A stretch of DNA of 64,000 nucleotides from a bacterium (GCA_029564595.1 JAKQPS010000183.1:1-64000); one strand, 5' to 3'. Positions 17,583 through 26,747 are shown, counted from the stretch's first letter. Translations and numbers: made by a program. Notes: generated by a model not told the origin, from the letters alone.

Positions 17583-18431
17583 GTGAATAAATTGAGAACA
17601 TGGATATGCGCTGTTGCCGTGTTTGTAGTATTCGGGGCAGTAGCGCTCGCGTATGAACCGATTGAAACAAAACGTCCGAACCTCGATGTTATAAGAGTCG
17701 CGCATCGCGGAGCGGCGAAGTTCGCTCCCGAAAACACTATCCCCGCGATCCAAAAGGCTCTCGAGCTGGGAATGAATTACATCGAGCTTGACGTGCGCTA
17801 CACGACTGACGGGGTTCCGGTGCTGATGCACGACGACACGGTAAACAGGACTACCACAGGCTCAGGCCCGATAAACCGGATGTCGCTTGCGGAAGTCAAA
17901 AAGTTGAGGGCCGTGTTCGGCATGTCCCGCGACAGTTCTTCGGACGTCGAAGTTCCTACTCTGGAAGAGGCTCTTATCGCTATGGGACCCGGCGTCGGCG
18001 CTTATATCGACCAGAAAGAGACGCCGCAACCGATTCTTCTTGAGTTGCTGAAGAAATACGACAAATATCCTCATCTCACCGTCATCGTCGGCGGGGGGCA
18101 GTTCACGGCGGACTTCGTTAAGCTCGACCCGCTTGCTCCCGCCATGCCCGGCATCGGCAGCGTGGATGACATTCAACCGACGCTCGAAAAGTTCCCGAAC
18201 GCCAGAGCCTTCAACACAAGCGCGGCCATCATCACGAACGAACTGGTGGACGCCGCTCACGCTCGCGGAATCATGGTTTTCACCAACACGCTCGGCTGGG
18301 ACGACCGCGAGACTGCCATGAAAAAAGCTATTCTCGCCGGAGTCGACGCGATTCAGACAGACCATCCGGATGTCCTAGTTTCAACTGTGAAAAAATTCAA
18401 AGCCAAAGCCGAATCAATGAAAAAACCATAG
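17583..18431 (+). CDS. Glycerophosphodiester phosphodiesterase, exported
   Basis: About 283 residues. A signal-like N-terminal helix (LRTWICAVAVFVVFGAVALA) is followed by the family signature VAHRGAAKFAPENT (catalytic His-Arg and the ENT Glu), then IELDVRYTTDGVPVLMHDDTVNRTT with the second metal Glu/Asp and catalytic His. The C-terminal half is the shortened TIM barrel found in many bacterial members. It hydrolyses glycerophosphodiesters to glycerol 3-phosphate and an alcohol, probably in the periplasm. I choose the GTG at 17583 because GGAGG at 17569-17573 is nine bases away; the ATG at 17574 touches that site and could not use it. It converges with the MurU-like gene 28 bases away. Confidence 0.9.
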   Translation: MNKLRTWICAVAVFVVFGAVALAYEPIETKRPNLDVIRVAHRGAAKFAPENTIPAIQKALELGMNYIELDVRYTTDGVPVLMHDDTVNRTTTGSGPINRMSLAEVKKLRAVFGMSRDSSSDVEVPTLEEALIAMGPGVGAYIDQKETPQPILLELLKKYDKYPHLTVIVGGGQFTADFVKLDPLAPAMPGIGSVDDIQPTLEKFPNARAFNTSAAIITNELVDAAHARGIMVFTNTLGWDDRETAMKKAILAGVDAIQTDHPDVLVSTVKKFKAKAESMKKP

Positions 18432-18459
18432 AATAAACCCGTAATAGTTTATGTTCGGT

Positions 18460-19464
18460 TCAAGTTGGAATAACTTTATCCTGAAAAACGATAGAGACGC
18501 GGACTATTGCGGATTCGCAAACTACGGAATTCTGCATGACAAGCGAGCGCGAGACAGACGCTCCGGCCCCAACCTTGCTGCCGGCGCAGAGCGCGGCGTC
18601 AGGCCCGATGACAGCCCCCTCCCCGATTTCCGCTCCCTGTTCCACATATACCGGATGGATGAATTGAATCCTTCCTGATTTCGTCTCCGAATTTAACCGC
18701 CGCGAGGATTCTTCAATTTGAGCGTTTGCGGTCTTTTTCATACGAGGCGTTCCGGCTCCGTCAAACGCGTCCGTCCACGCGCGCAGATATGATTTTGGCG
18801 ACCCGATATCGTTCCAGTACGTATCCGTTTCATAAGCGAATATTCTTTCTTCGCGCTCGAACAATTCCGGAATGAACCCTTCTCTAAAATGATAGAAACT
18901 GTTATCGGGGATATATGTTTTGACGATGCGAGGATCATAAATGAAGCAGCCGAGGTTTACTTTGTCCGAAAGAGATTCTCCGGGCCTTGCCGGAATTCCC
19001 CAGAGAGACCTGACGCGGAATTGTGGATCAACGCCGACCGCTCGAATATCCGGCGTGTCATGCCCGGGACCGACGGCGATGGTGAGAGCCGCGCCGTTTG
19101 ATATGTGCGCGCGCATCATGGACTTGAAATCGATTTCCATCAGCGCGTCTCCGTTGACCACAATGAAAGGCTCGTCGCCTAGGGCCGGGAGCGCTTTTCG
19201 TATCCCTCCTGTCGGGCCGAGAAGCGCTGGCTCAAAACTATAATGAATGTTCATTCCGCGAGACCGCGTTCCCAGCGAGGATTTCACCTTGTCGGGGAGA
19301 TGGTGCAGATTGACCACTACGTCGGTTGCTCCGGCTTCGGCGAGCGATTCGAGCGCGTAATCGGCGGTCTGTCTTCCGAAGATGGGCAGCATCGGTTTGG
19401 GGATATGCTCGGTCAAAGGCTTCAGCCTGACGCCCAGTCCCGCGCAAAGAAGCATCGCCTTCAT
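18460..19464 (-). CDS. MurU-like sugar-1-phosphate nucleotidyltransferase
   Basis: About 334 residues. The nucleotidyltransferase core has LCAGLGVRLKPLTEHIPKPMLPI (catalytic Arg and Lys), the metal-binding VVNGDAL and the closing TYWNDIGSPKSYL. After about residue 240 come a few hexapeptide turns (GAVIGPDAALCAGSKVGAGASV), which the short proteobacterial MurU lacks. Its start overlaps the end of an AmgK-like kinase by four bases (ATGA), the same pair that in Pseudomonas and Caulobacter turns recycled N-acetylmuramate into UDP-MurNAc. I therefore infer N-acetylmuramate (or N-acetylglucosamine) alpha-1-phosphate uridylyltransferase; other sugar-1-phosphates are possible because the core motif is shared by many families. 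Confidence 0.75.
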   Translation of the reverse strand: MKAMLLCAGLGVRLKPLTEHIPKPMLPIFGRQTADYALESLAEAGATDVVVNLHHLPDKVKSSLGTRSRGMNIHYSFEPALLGPTGGIRKALPALGDEPFIVVNGDALMEIDFKSMMRAHISNGAALTIAVGPGHDTPDIRAVGVDPQFRVRSLWGIPARPGESLSDKVNLGCFIYDPRIVKTYIPDNSFYHFREGFIPELFEREERIFAYETDTYWNDIGSPKSYLRAWTDAFDGAGTPRMKKTANAQIEESSRRLNSETKSGRIQFIHPVYVEQGAEIGEGAVIGPDAALCAGSKVGAGASVSRSLVMQNSVVCESAIVRVSIVFQDKVIPT

Positions 19465-20492
19465 GGTTGCCTCAATTCCTCGACATAGACTGAAATCGCG
19501 TCAGCCAGCGCCCCAAGTTCACTACGGGCGGACGCCGCCGCTCGCGCTTTGGCAAGACACGGCGCAAAGTATTTCAGATACCTGTTTTTCTTTTTTTCGC
19601 AATCCAGAAAAGCGAACGAGCCTGCGGCCTTCACGCATCTCTGAAACGCCATGTAATCATAAATCATATCGAACTGTTCGCGGTCAGGCTCTTCGCCTGT
19701 TCGCTCTGTGAGACGGTTGAAGTAATATTCCTTCAGAGAATCAACCAGCCCGGCAGGCAGTTCGACATAAGAATCAAGCAGAAGAGAGACAAGATCGTAT
19801 TGAAGAGGACCGAGGCGCGCGTCCTGAAAATCGACCAACCCAAGTTCGCCGTCCGCCGCAACCATGATGTTCCGGCTGTGATAGTCGCGGTGCGTCAGAT
19901 ATCTCGGCTGCGCTGAAAGAGTTTCGGCGATATGCATAAATCCTTCGTTTATGGCCGCGCTTTCCGATTCGCTGAGTTTCGCGTTCTTATATCCGAGCAA
20001 CGCGTGTTCCTTGAAGAAATTAAACTCGAACATGAGTTTATCCACATCGAAAGCCAGTTTGAACGCGACGCATGAATCGTCTTTCAACCGCGTTCCTTCC
20101 AGTTGAATATCTAGCATCAGCTCGACGGCTTTTTTATAAAGGTCTTCAACCGCTATGGGAGACGCGCCGCGAATTGCGTCTTCCAGCGTCGCGTCGCCGA
20201 AATCCTCCATGAGAATAAGTCCGGCGGACAGATCGGCGGCGAAGATATCCGGAACCGGAAGCCCTGCCCGACGCATAAAAGACGCGACATTCAGAAAAGG
20301 CATGTCCGGGTCCGTCTCCGGGCTTCCGAGAACCATGAGCACGGCGGACGCGGGCGCGCCGGATGAAAGTTGCGCGTTTATCCTAATCCTGTGAAAAGAC
20401 CTGTCGGAGGCGTCTCCGGCGAGCCTTTCAAGTGTGTAAGTCGCGGCTCCGTATTTCTCTTCTATCAGTTTTTTTATCGGCGCGTCGTCCAT
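19461..20492 (-). CDS. AmgK-like N-acetylmuramate/N-acetylglucosamine kinase
   Basis: About 343 residues with an aminoglycoside-phosphotransferase fold. Catalytic loop THRDYHSRNIM (Asp at about 203, Asn at about 208) and metal-binding VDFQDARLGPLQYDLVSLLLDSYVE, of which VDFQDA..GP..YDLVSLL..DSY is the mark of the AmgK group rather than of antibiotic kinases. It would phosphorylate the anomeric hydroxyl of MurNAc or GlcNAc. I prefer the ATG at 20492, which lies just after the stop of the upstream isomerase and has GGGGA about 11 bases before it; ATG codons at 20510 and 20534 overlap the upstream gene. It is coupled to the MurU-like gene by a four-base overlap. Confidence 0.8.
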   Translation of the reverse strand: MDDAPIKKLIEEKYGAATYTLERLAGDASDRSFHRIRINAQLSSGAPASAVLMVLGSPETDPDMPFLNVASFMRRAGLPVPDIFAADLSAGLILMEDFGDATLEDAIRGASPIAVEDLYKKAVELMLDIQLEGTRLKDDSCVAFKLAFDVDKLMFEFNFFKEHALLGYKNAKLSESESAAINEGFMHIAETLSAQPRYLTHRDYHSRNIMVAADGELGLVDFQDARLGPLQYDLVSLLLDSYVELPAGLVDSLKEYYFNRLTERTGEEPDREQFDMIYDYMAFQRCVKAAGSFAFLDCEKKKNRYLKYFAPCLAKARAAASARSELGALADAISVYVEELRQP

Positions 20493-20499
20493 AGAATTT

Positions 20500-21327
20500 T
20501 CAATCCCCATGTATTTTGAGAGCGGCGAACACATCGCGGCAGGATTTTAGAAACGACGCCGGGGCCGAATCAGGCCTCGATTCCAGCGTCACGCTTCCGG
20601 AATACTTAATTGCTTTCAGCGCGCCGACGACGGACGGCCAATCCACGGAGCAGCCTTCGCTCATCGGCAACAAGTGGCGGTCACGCTTTCCGTCGTTGTC
20701 TGATATGTGAACGTGTTCGATTAAACTTCCGTAATTAAAAACAGCTCTGGCGGAGTCTTCGCTTATGTGCGCGTGAGCGGCGTCGAAACAAACGCCGGCT
20801 ATCCCGAATGAATTGGCCGCAAGGAATCTCGGCAGACAAACTGACGATGAAAAAGCGGAAGCGACGTTTTCAAGAGCCAGCCTGACGCCCGCCGATTTAA
20901 ATGCCGCAGCGACGGAGGCGATGAACGACGCAAGGTTGGAAGCCGTTTCGCCGTTAAGCGGGTCGTTGTAAGAGCCGCAGTGCGCGACGACGACCGGGGC
21001 GCGGAGAACAGCCGCCGCCTCGACGCACGCCAGCGCCCGCGCTGTCGCTCTCTTCACATTATCCGCGCCGCCTGCGGTAATCGAGACGCGCGCCGCCGCG
21101 CCGCCGCCCGCCGGGTCGATATACGGCATGTGCACAGAGACCGCATTCAATCCCTCTCCGTCTAGCGCCGCGGCAAGCTCGGATACGCTCCCCGAATCCA
21201 TAAAGTCGAAATGAGGAGGGACGCCGTAAACTTCCAGAGCGTCGAAACCAGATTCGCGAATCATGCGGATATCGGAAGCGATAAGTTTGTCATGACCGAA
21301 TAATTGAGTGGAGATCGCGGGACGCAT
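20500..21327 (-). CDS. Xylose-isomerase-like TIM-barrel sugar isomerase/epimerase
   Basis: About 275 residues of the AP-endonuclease-2 / sugar phosphate isomerase superfamily. Seen motifs are MIRESGFDALEVYG, VVAHCGS, LALENVAS, CFDAAHAHIS and HVHISDNDGKRDRHLLPMSEG, which provide the Glu, Asp and His metal ligands expected at the barrel mouth. The family includes sugar epimerases, inosose isomerases and endonuclease IV; the LPMSEGCSVDW ending motif fits the sugar enzymes (GxGxIDW). It is cytoplasmic. It sits directly upstream of amgK-like and murU-like genes and 58 bases downstream of an epimerase, so a role in amino-sugar or sugar salvage is likely; the substrate is unknown. Confidence 0.8.
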   Translation of the reverse strand: MRPAISTQLFGHDKLIASDIRMIRESGFDALEVYGVPPHFDFMDSGSVSELAAALDGEGLNAVSVHMPYIDPAGGGAAARVSITAGGADNVKRATARALACVEAAAVLRAPVVVAHCGSYNDPLNGETASNLASFIASVAAAFKSAGVRLALENVASAFSSSVCLPRFLAANSFGIAGVCFDAAHAHISEDSARAVFNYGSLIEHVHISDNDGKRDRHLLPMSEGCSVDWPSVVGALKAIKYSGSVTLESRPDSAPASFLKSCRDVFAALKIHGD

Positions 21328-21385
21328 CAGGCTTTGACTCGCCGCCCGGCCGGATATATTCCGAATTCCGACGAAGAATCCGGTT

Positions 21386-22327
21386 TCATTCGCGCGCCTT
21401 GTTCCGCGCGGCCTGTTCTTTGAAAAATTTCACAGTCAGCTTCATGCCTTCATCGAGCGGGACTTGAGGCGACCAACCGAGCGTTTCGCCGGCGAGAGCG
21501 TTGTTGAGCACGCTTCTTTTGAGGTCTCCCGCTCTGAAAGGGCCTCTGATCGCGGGAGCGCCGAAACCCGTCGCCGCGCTCAGCAGCGCGTAAACCTCGT
21601 TCACATCCGTGGCTTTCCCTGTTCCGATATTGAAAGCTCCGTTGTGGCCTTTGTCGATAGCGGCGATATTGGCTCTGACGACGTCTCCGACAAACACATA
21701 ATCCCGCAGGCAGGAGCCGTCGCCGTTGATGGTCGGCGTCCTTCCTTCGAGCATCGCGCGGGCGAAAATCGCGACAACCCCGGCCTCGCCGTGAGGGTCC
21801 TGCCTCGGACCGTAAACATTGCCGTACCGCAACGATGTATATTTGAGGCCGTGTTCGACGGAGAAAAACTTCAAGTAGCTTTCCAGCGCCATCTTGCTTA
21901 TGCCGTAGGGCGCGAATGGGCGCAGAGGGAACTGCTCCGTCGCCGGCTCGCCCGGCGTTTCGCCGTATATTGTGCCGCCGGAAGACGAAAATATGAATTT
22001 CCCAACTCCGAACTCCACGCACGACTGGAGCAGGTTGAGGGAGCCTTCGAGGTTGATTCGCGCGTCCTTCACGGGATTTCGCACGGAGTCCGCTACGCTT
22101 ATCTGGGCGGCGAGATGAAAGACGACGTCCGGCCGAGTTTCCTCGAACGCCTCTCTGACTGTCGGGTCGACAATGTCTTTTTTAAAGAACTTCGCCGCCG
22201 GATTCAGGTTCTCCGTTTTGCCTGAAGATAAATCGTCCACCACTGAAACAGACCAGCCGAGATTTATAAGGGCATCGGCGAGATTGGAGCCGATGAACCC
22301 GGCTCCTCCCGTGACGATTGCTTTCAT
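21386..22327 (-). CDS. NAD-dependent sugar epimerase (UDP-glucose 4-epimerase-like)
   Basis: About 313 residues of the extended short-chain dehydrogenase family. The NAD site is VTGGAGFIGSNLADAL at the very start, the catalytic set is S-S-S-G-G and YGISK (Tyr and Lys), and the substrate-binding RYGNVYGPRQDPHGEAGVVAIF is typical of GalE-like and related NDP-sugar epimerases. It probably interconverts UDP-glucose/galactose or the N-acetyl forms. It is the third gene in a closely spaced minus-strand row after the GH31 and ispH genes, and 58 bases before the TIM-barrel isomerase. The exact sugar is not decidable from sequence. Confidence 0.85.
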   Translation of the reverse strand: MKAIVTGGAGFIGSNLADALINLGWSVSVVDDLSSGKTENLNPAAKFFKKDIVDPTVREAFEETRPDVVFHLAAQISVADSVRNPVKDARINLEGSLNLLQSCVEFGVGKFIFSSSGGTIYGETPGEPATEQFPLRPFAPYGISKMALESYLKFFSVEHGLKYTSLRYGNVYGPRQDPHGEAGVVAIFARAMLEGRTPTINGDGSCLRDYVFVGDVVRANIAAIDKGHNGAFNIGTGKATDVNEVYALLSAATGFGAPAIRGPFRAGDLKRSVLNNALAGETLGWSPQVPLDEGMKLTVKFFKEQAARNKARE

Positions 22328-22414
22328 CTGATGGCGCTCCCTTCGAGGCCCGGCGGCGCCGGGCTTTTTGAGCGTCGCGTCCGCAACGTCTCGGCGCGGC
22401 TCACAATGAACATT

Positions 22415-23281
22415 CTATATCCCCTCAGCGACAGTTTCCAGTTTTCTTACGACTCTGTCTATAGATTCAGGAGGGGTCGAAGCGCCTGCGGCGACGCCGA
22501 TGGAACCTGCTCCCGCGACGTGTTCAGGCAGAATCTCGTCCGCCGTCTCCACGAGAAAAGCGCGCGCGCCCGCTGCGACGCACACGTCGAACAAGCGCGA
22601 AGTGTTGGCGCTCGCGCGCCCCCCGACCACTATCATCAAACCCGTTTCGCGCGCGACTTTCTCCGCGCTCTCTCTGGCTTTCCGCATCCAGTCGCACAGA
22701 GTGTCGTGGATTTCAATTTCCGGAATTCGCGCTGACAGCGCGGCTGCGATTTCGGCGAATTCCACCCTGTCGAAAGATGTCTGAGCTATCAGGGCGGCGG
22801 GACGCCCTTCAGGCGGCTTCGCGACGCGTGCTTCTGCGGCGGCAGCGAAAACGCCGCCTTTGCGGGCGCATACGCTCGAATGCGTCGCCGTCTCCGAATG
22901 CGCGGCGTCGCCCGCTATGTACACTACCGCCCCTCGCTGATTCAGAGCGCGTATCTTTTCATGAATACCGGCGACGAACGGGCATACGGCATCCACTATC
23001 TTGGCTTCCGCCGCCCGCAATGTCTCTATCTCGCCGGGCGTTGCCCCGTGAGCGCGCAACACAACCGTCGCCCCCGGCGGAATGTCAGAAACTCCGACGG
23101 CGACTTTTATCTTCATCTGTTTCAGCGTTTTCAACGCTTCGGGATTGTGAAGCAGAGGGCCAAGCGTGTACACATGGCGTCCCGTTTCAGCGGCCGAGGC
23201 CGCAAGCTCCATAGCGCGTTTCGCCCCGCCGCAGAATCCTGAGTGGCCGGCGACAATTATTTTAATCTTATCTCCGCCCAT
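22415..23281 (-). CDS. ispH: 4-hydroxy-3-methylbut-2-enyl diphosphate reductase
   Basis: About 288 residues, last step of the MEP isoprenoid pathway. The three iron-sulfur cysteines are present (GFCGGAKRA near residue 17, VDAVCPFV, HDTLCDWMRKAR), with the substrate His in LLHNPEAL and the ending motif GGRASANTSRLFDV that matches the usual S-x-N-S/T-x-R-L. Two conserved spots deviate: the usual SAHG is RAHGAT, and the usual HPE (catalytic Glu loop) is HSE in AHSETATH. It needs reduced ferredoxin or flavodoxin and works in the cytoplasm. It is placed between sugar genes with 36- and 87-base gaps, an unexpected setting. Confidence 0.88.
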   Translation of the reverse strand: MGGDKIKIIVAGHSGFCGGAKRAMELAASAAETGRHVYTLGPLLHNPEALKTLKQMKIKVAVGVSDIPPGATVVLRAHGATPGEIETLRAAEAKIVDAVCPFVAGIHEKIRALNQRGAVVYIAGDAAHSETATHSSVCARKGGVFAAAAEARVAKPPEGRPAALIAQTSFDRVEFAEIAAALSARIPEIEIHDTLCDWMRKARESAEKVARETGLMIVVGGRASANTSRLFDVCVAAGARAFLVETADEILPEHVAGAGSIGVAAGASTPPESIDRVVRKLETVAEGI

Positions 23282-23317
23282 AATCGCCTCCTGCGCGTAC
23301 GCGGTTCAAATCAAGTC

Positions 23318-25738
23318 TTACGATATCTCGATACGGACAGGCTTTATTTTTTCGGGATAACCCACACAGAGAGTTTTTGTTTCAGCGATGTAGTTCCAGC
23401 CATCGTCGGGAGCTTCCGCGCCTGAAGACTCCATCCATCCCTCGTGAACCTGTTTTCCGTTGAGAAGAATCTTTGAGGGAAATCCGGGCAGCCCTCTGAG
23501 TTTGACGACCACGCGTGTCCTATCCGGCCGAATTCCGGCCACGACGGGTTCCGCTTCGAAGATCGCCGTCCCGTCTTTTTCCGCATATGTATATTTAATT
23601 TTGTTGAAAGCGCCGGATTCGTGAGCGAACGTTTCGCCGTCGTCCTCATAGTAAAGAAGAGACGCTGGCGCTCCGTGTTCGATGTTGAGAATCAGCGGAT
23701 CGGCGGGTTTCATCCCGATGTGGCTCATCTCGACAGTCGTCGGGATAATCGAACCCGACCTTATGTAAATAGGAATAACGTCAAGCGGCGCGGAAACCGT
23801 TTTTCTGCGGCTGCCCGGCATCCTCTCGCCTGTGTGGAAATCGATCCATTCACCGGGCGGGAAATAAATATCCCTGCTCTCGGCGCCCGGCTTCATCACA
23901 GGAGCGACCATAAGCGAAGAGCCGAACATAAACTGGTCGTCGAGTCCGAAGCACGGCTCGTCGTTCTGAAATTCTAGAGCGAGCGGCCGCATCGGCGGCA
24001 TCCCAGTCGTGGAGCTTTCATAAAACGCGCCGTATATATAAGGCATAAGCCTGTAGCGCAGTTTGATATGCTCGCGGGCGATTTTTTCGACGCGCGGTCC
24101 GAAGCTCCACGGCTCCTGTCTTCTCGACAGCAGCATTGAGTGCGCTCGGCAGAACGGATAAAAGACCCCAATCTGTATCCATCTGGCAAACAGTTCCGGA
24201 GAGCAGTTTCCGTGGAAACCGCCGATGTCGGCCCCGACGAAAGGAACGCCTGACAATCCCAGCGAGCAGAGCATCGGAACGCTGAGACGCAGGTGTTCCC
24301 ATGAGCTTGTGTTGTCGCCCGTCCATATCGCCGCGTATCTCTGAATCCCGGCGTATCCCGCGCGCGTCAGCAGGAAAGGCCGTTTGCCGGGCCGCGCGGC
24401 CAACTGCCCCTCGCGCGTCGCCATCGCCTCGGCAAACCCGTAAATATTCCTTACTTTCTTGTGGGGAACGCGACGGCCGTGCTCGACATGCGCTAGGTCT
24501 TCCGTCGACACCCTTTTAATATGCGGCTTTATGTTCACGCTAGGCTCGTTCATGTCGTTCCATACGCCTGCTGCCCCGTATGTTTTTACAAAGTCAGCCA
24601 CCCTGCCCGCCCACCATTTTCTAACGTCGGAGCGGATGAAATCCGGAAAAACCGTCTCGCCCGGCCAGACCACTCCCTTGAAATATTTTCCGTCGGCCCG
24701 GCGGCAGAAGAAATCTCCCTGAACGCCTTCCTCGTAAACGTCGTACCCCGGCTCGTTCTTCACTCCGGGATCGACAATCGTCACCATCTTGAACCCGTCT
24801 TCGAGCATTGAGGCGGACATCCCCGCCGGGTCGGGAAATCTCTTCCCGTTCCAAGTGAAAACCCTGTAACCGTTCATGTAATGAATATCGAGATGAATCA
24901 CGTCGCACGGGATGTCCAAGCTTCTGAATTTCGACGCGATTCCCCTGACGCTCTGTTCGTTTTTGTAACTCCAGCGCGACTGATGAAACCCAAGAGACCA
25001 CTTCGGCGGCAAAGGAGAGAGGCCCGTCAGCCATGCGTATCTCTCCACGACTTTCTTCATGTCCGGGCCTGCGATGAAGTAGTAATTTATCGGCCCGCCT
25101 TCGACGTTGTGCGTCCAGCATTTGCCTTTCGCCGCGCCCATGTCGAAATGACATTTCCAAGAGCTGTCGAAGAACATCCCATAAGCCGCGCCGCTGGAAA
25201 CGCCTATGAAAAACGGAATGGACACGTAAAGCGGGTCGCTTCCGGTTTTATTGAAGGGGTGGTCGGTGTTCCACATCGACATCTTCCGGCCCCTCCTGTC
25301 GAGGCCGAAAGCTTTTTCGCCGAAGCCGTAGAACCTGTCGTCTTTTCCCGCGCGGCGGCGCAGCCACGAGCCGCTGTCGTCCCACCACACGCCGCCCTCG
25401 TCCTCTTCTTCCGTCAGGCATCTTCCGGCTTTGTCCTGAATCCTGATTTTGAACGGGTCTTTGTTTATCACAATGGTGAGAGCCGAGGACTCAAGCGTCC
25501 ATTCCAGATCGTCGGAGGAGTAAGAGAATTCAACAGCGTCGGGTTTTGGCTGAACCACCGCCCAAGACGGCTCTTCGGCGGAGTCTTCCCGCCAAATCCT
25601 GACCCTGACAATTTCGGGAGACATGAAGGAGACGCGCGCGCCGCCTGTCGAGAGCGCGACGCTTAATCCTCTCGAATCCGTCCGCGCTTTCTCGACCCTG
25701 CCGGGAACCGCCCTGTTTCTTCTTCCGCCGGATGCCAT
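23318..25738 (-). CDS. Glycoside hydrolase family 31 (alpha-glucosidase-like)
   Basis: About 806 residues with the GH31 domain order: N-terminal beta-sandwich (to about 240), TIM barrel with inserts, and C-terminal beta domains. The nucleophile is D395 in GVWNDMNEPS and the acid/base is D475 in IWTGDNTSSW. RFYGFGEKAFGLDRRG and the HLDIHYM strand are also family marks. There is no signal peptide, so it is probably cytoplasmic and acts on alpha-linked glucose or xylose units such as maltodextrin or glycogen fragments. The ATG at 25738 has GGGAGG eight bases upstream. It is the first gene of the minus-strand run that continues through ispH, the epimerase, the isomerase and the AmgK/MurU-like pair. 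Confidence 0.9.
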   Translation of the reverse strand: MASGGRRNRAVPGRVEKARTDSRGLSVALSTGGARVSFMSPEIVRVRIWREDSAEEPSWAVVQPKPDAVEFSYSSDDLEWTLESSALTIVINKDPFKIRIQDKAGRCLTEEEDEGGVWWDDSGSWLRRRAGKDDRFYGFGEKAFGLDRRGRKMSMWNTDHPFNKTGSDPLYVSIPFFIGVSSGAAYGMFFDSSWKCHFDMGAAKGKCWTHNVEGGPINYYFIAGPDMKKVVERYAWLTGLSPLPPKWSLGFHQSRWSYKNEQSVRGIASKFRSLDIPCDVIHLDIHYMNGYRVFTWNGKRFPDPAGMSASMLEDGFKMVTIVDPGVKNEPGYDVYEEGVQGDFFCRRADGKYFKGVVWPGETVFPDFIRSDVRKWWAGRVADFVKTYGAAGVWNDMNEPSVNIKPHIKRVSTEDLAHVEHGRRVPHKKVRNIYGFAEAMATREGQLAARPGKRPFLLTRAGYAGIQRYAAIWTGDNTSSWEHLRLSVPMLCSLGLSGVPFVGADIGGFHGNCSPELFARWIQIGVFYPFCRAHSMLLSRRQEPWSFGPRVEKIAREHIKLRYRLMPYIYGAFYESSTTGMPPMRPLALEFQNDEPCFGLDDQFMFGSSLMVAPVMKPGAESRDIYFPPGEWIDFHTGERMPGSRRKTVSAPLDVIPIYIRSGSIIPTTVEMSHIGMKPADPLILNIEHGAPASLLYYEDDGETFAHESGAFNKIKYTYAEKDGTAIFEAEPVVAGIRPDRTRVVVKLRGLPGFPSKILLNGKQVHEGWMESSGAEAPDDGWNYIAETKTLCVGYPEKIKPVRIEIS

Positions 25739-25961
25739 TCGCGAGACCTCCCCGCCGCCTTAGTTGCCGTTCAGCCTTGCCGCCGCGACCGACGCGCCGA
25801 GACCGCATGAACCGATCCAAAATCCCCGCCGCGACGATAAATTATCTATTTCAAATATATCACCGCGCCGCATTACGCACAAGCCGCGAGCGGCGCGTTT
25901 CCGTTGACACGCCGGATTCGCGGTGATAGAATCCGTCTCGTTCCGTTGGAGGTTTTTCCCT

Positions 25962-26747
25962 ATGGAATTCGAAGATGTAATATATGAAAAAAACGAAGGC
26001 CGGGCGAGAATTTCCATCAACAGGCCGAAGGCTCTCAACTCTTTCCGCTCCCGCACGCTTGATGAACTCACGGAGGCCTTCACGGACGCCTCTCAAGACG
26101 CGAGCGTCGGCGCGGCGGTTCTGACCTCGGAAGGCGGAAAAGCATTCTGCTCCGGCGGCGATATCGCAGAGATGCTCGAACTCTCTCCCGCCTCCGGCCG
26201 GGTGTTCGTTTTAAAACTGTTCAATCTTTTCTCTCTCATCCGCCAGTGCCCGAAACCGGTCATTGCCGCAGTCGACGGATACTGCCTCGGTGGCGGAAAC
26301 GAAATAAATCTGGTTTGCGACCTGACGATAGCCACCGAGAAGTCGGTGTTCGGACAGGTCGGCCCGACCGTAGGCAGCACGCCCGTTCTCGCCGGAACAC
26401 AGATTCTTCCCCGCCTCGTCGGAGATAAAAAGGCGAAAGAAATTATTTTCCTTTGCGGCAGATATTCCGCGCGGGAAGCCCTCGAAATGGGCTGGATAAA
26501 TAAAGTCGTCCCCGACGGCTCTCTGGAAGAGGAAACACAAGCATGGGTGTCGCGCATCCTCGAAATGAGCCCGCAGTCGCTGAGAATATCCAAGACTTCG
26601 CTCAATTTCGAGAGCGACCTGCTGCACTCTTCCTACATGCACGGCATCGAAATGCTGTCGGCAACATACGGAAGCGAAGAGTTGAAAGAGGGAATGACGT
26701 CGTTCATGGAGAAACGGAAACCTGACTTCAACAGATTCAGGAAATAG
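25962..26747 (+). CDS. Crotonase-family protein, MenB/BadI-like
   Basis: About 261 residues. The two oxyanion-hole segments are present (AFCSGGDIAEM and YCLGGGNEINLVCD). The region GQVGPTVGS...LVGDKKAKEIIFLCGRYSAREALEMGWINKVV closely follows the pattern of 1,4-dihydroxy-2-naphthoyl-CoA synthase (MenB) and of the ring-opening hydrolase BadI, more than that of beta-oxidation enoyl-CoA hydratases. Start at 25962 is fixed by GGAGG nine bases upstream. No other menaquinone gene is nearby; the next gene is a 3-hydroxyacyl-CoA dehydrogenase, so a CoA-thioester degradation role (cyclic or branched acyl) is a fair alternative. Confidence 0.82.
   Translation: MEFEDVIYEKNEGRARISINRPKALNSFRSRTLDELTEAFTDASQDASVGAAVLTSEGGKAFCSGGDIAEMLELSPASGRVFVLKLFNLFSLIRQCPKPVIAAVDGYCLGGGNEINLVCDLTIATEKSVFGQVGPTVGSTPVLAGTQILPRLVGDKKAKEIIFLCGRYSAREALEMGWINKVVPDGSLEEETQAWVSRILEMSPQSLRISKTSLNFESDLLHSSYMHGIEMLSATYGSEELKEGMTSFMEKRKPDFNRFRK

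Noticed and set aside
18460-19464. Mannose-1-phosphate guanylyltransferase as the name for this gene
   Set aside because: The core motif would allow it, but coupling to an AmgK-like kinase by a four-base overlap favours a MurU-type role; a separate guanylyltransferase exists at 13.7 kb.
19461-20492. Aminoglycoside resistance kinase
   Set aside because: The catalytic loop fits the fold, but the VDFQDA..GP..YDLVSLL pattern and the MurU-like neighbour point to AmgK.
25962-26747. Ordinary short-chain enoyl-CoA hydratase of beta-oxidation
   Set aside because: The GQVGPTVGS and FLCGRYSAREALEMG segments match MenB/BadI-type crotonases more closely, though the choice is not certain.
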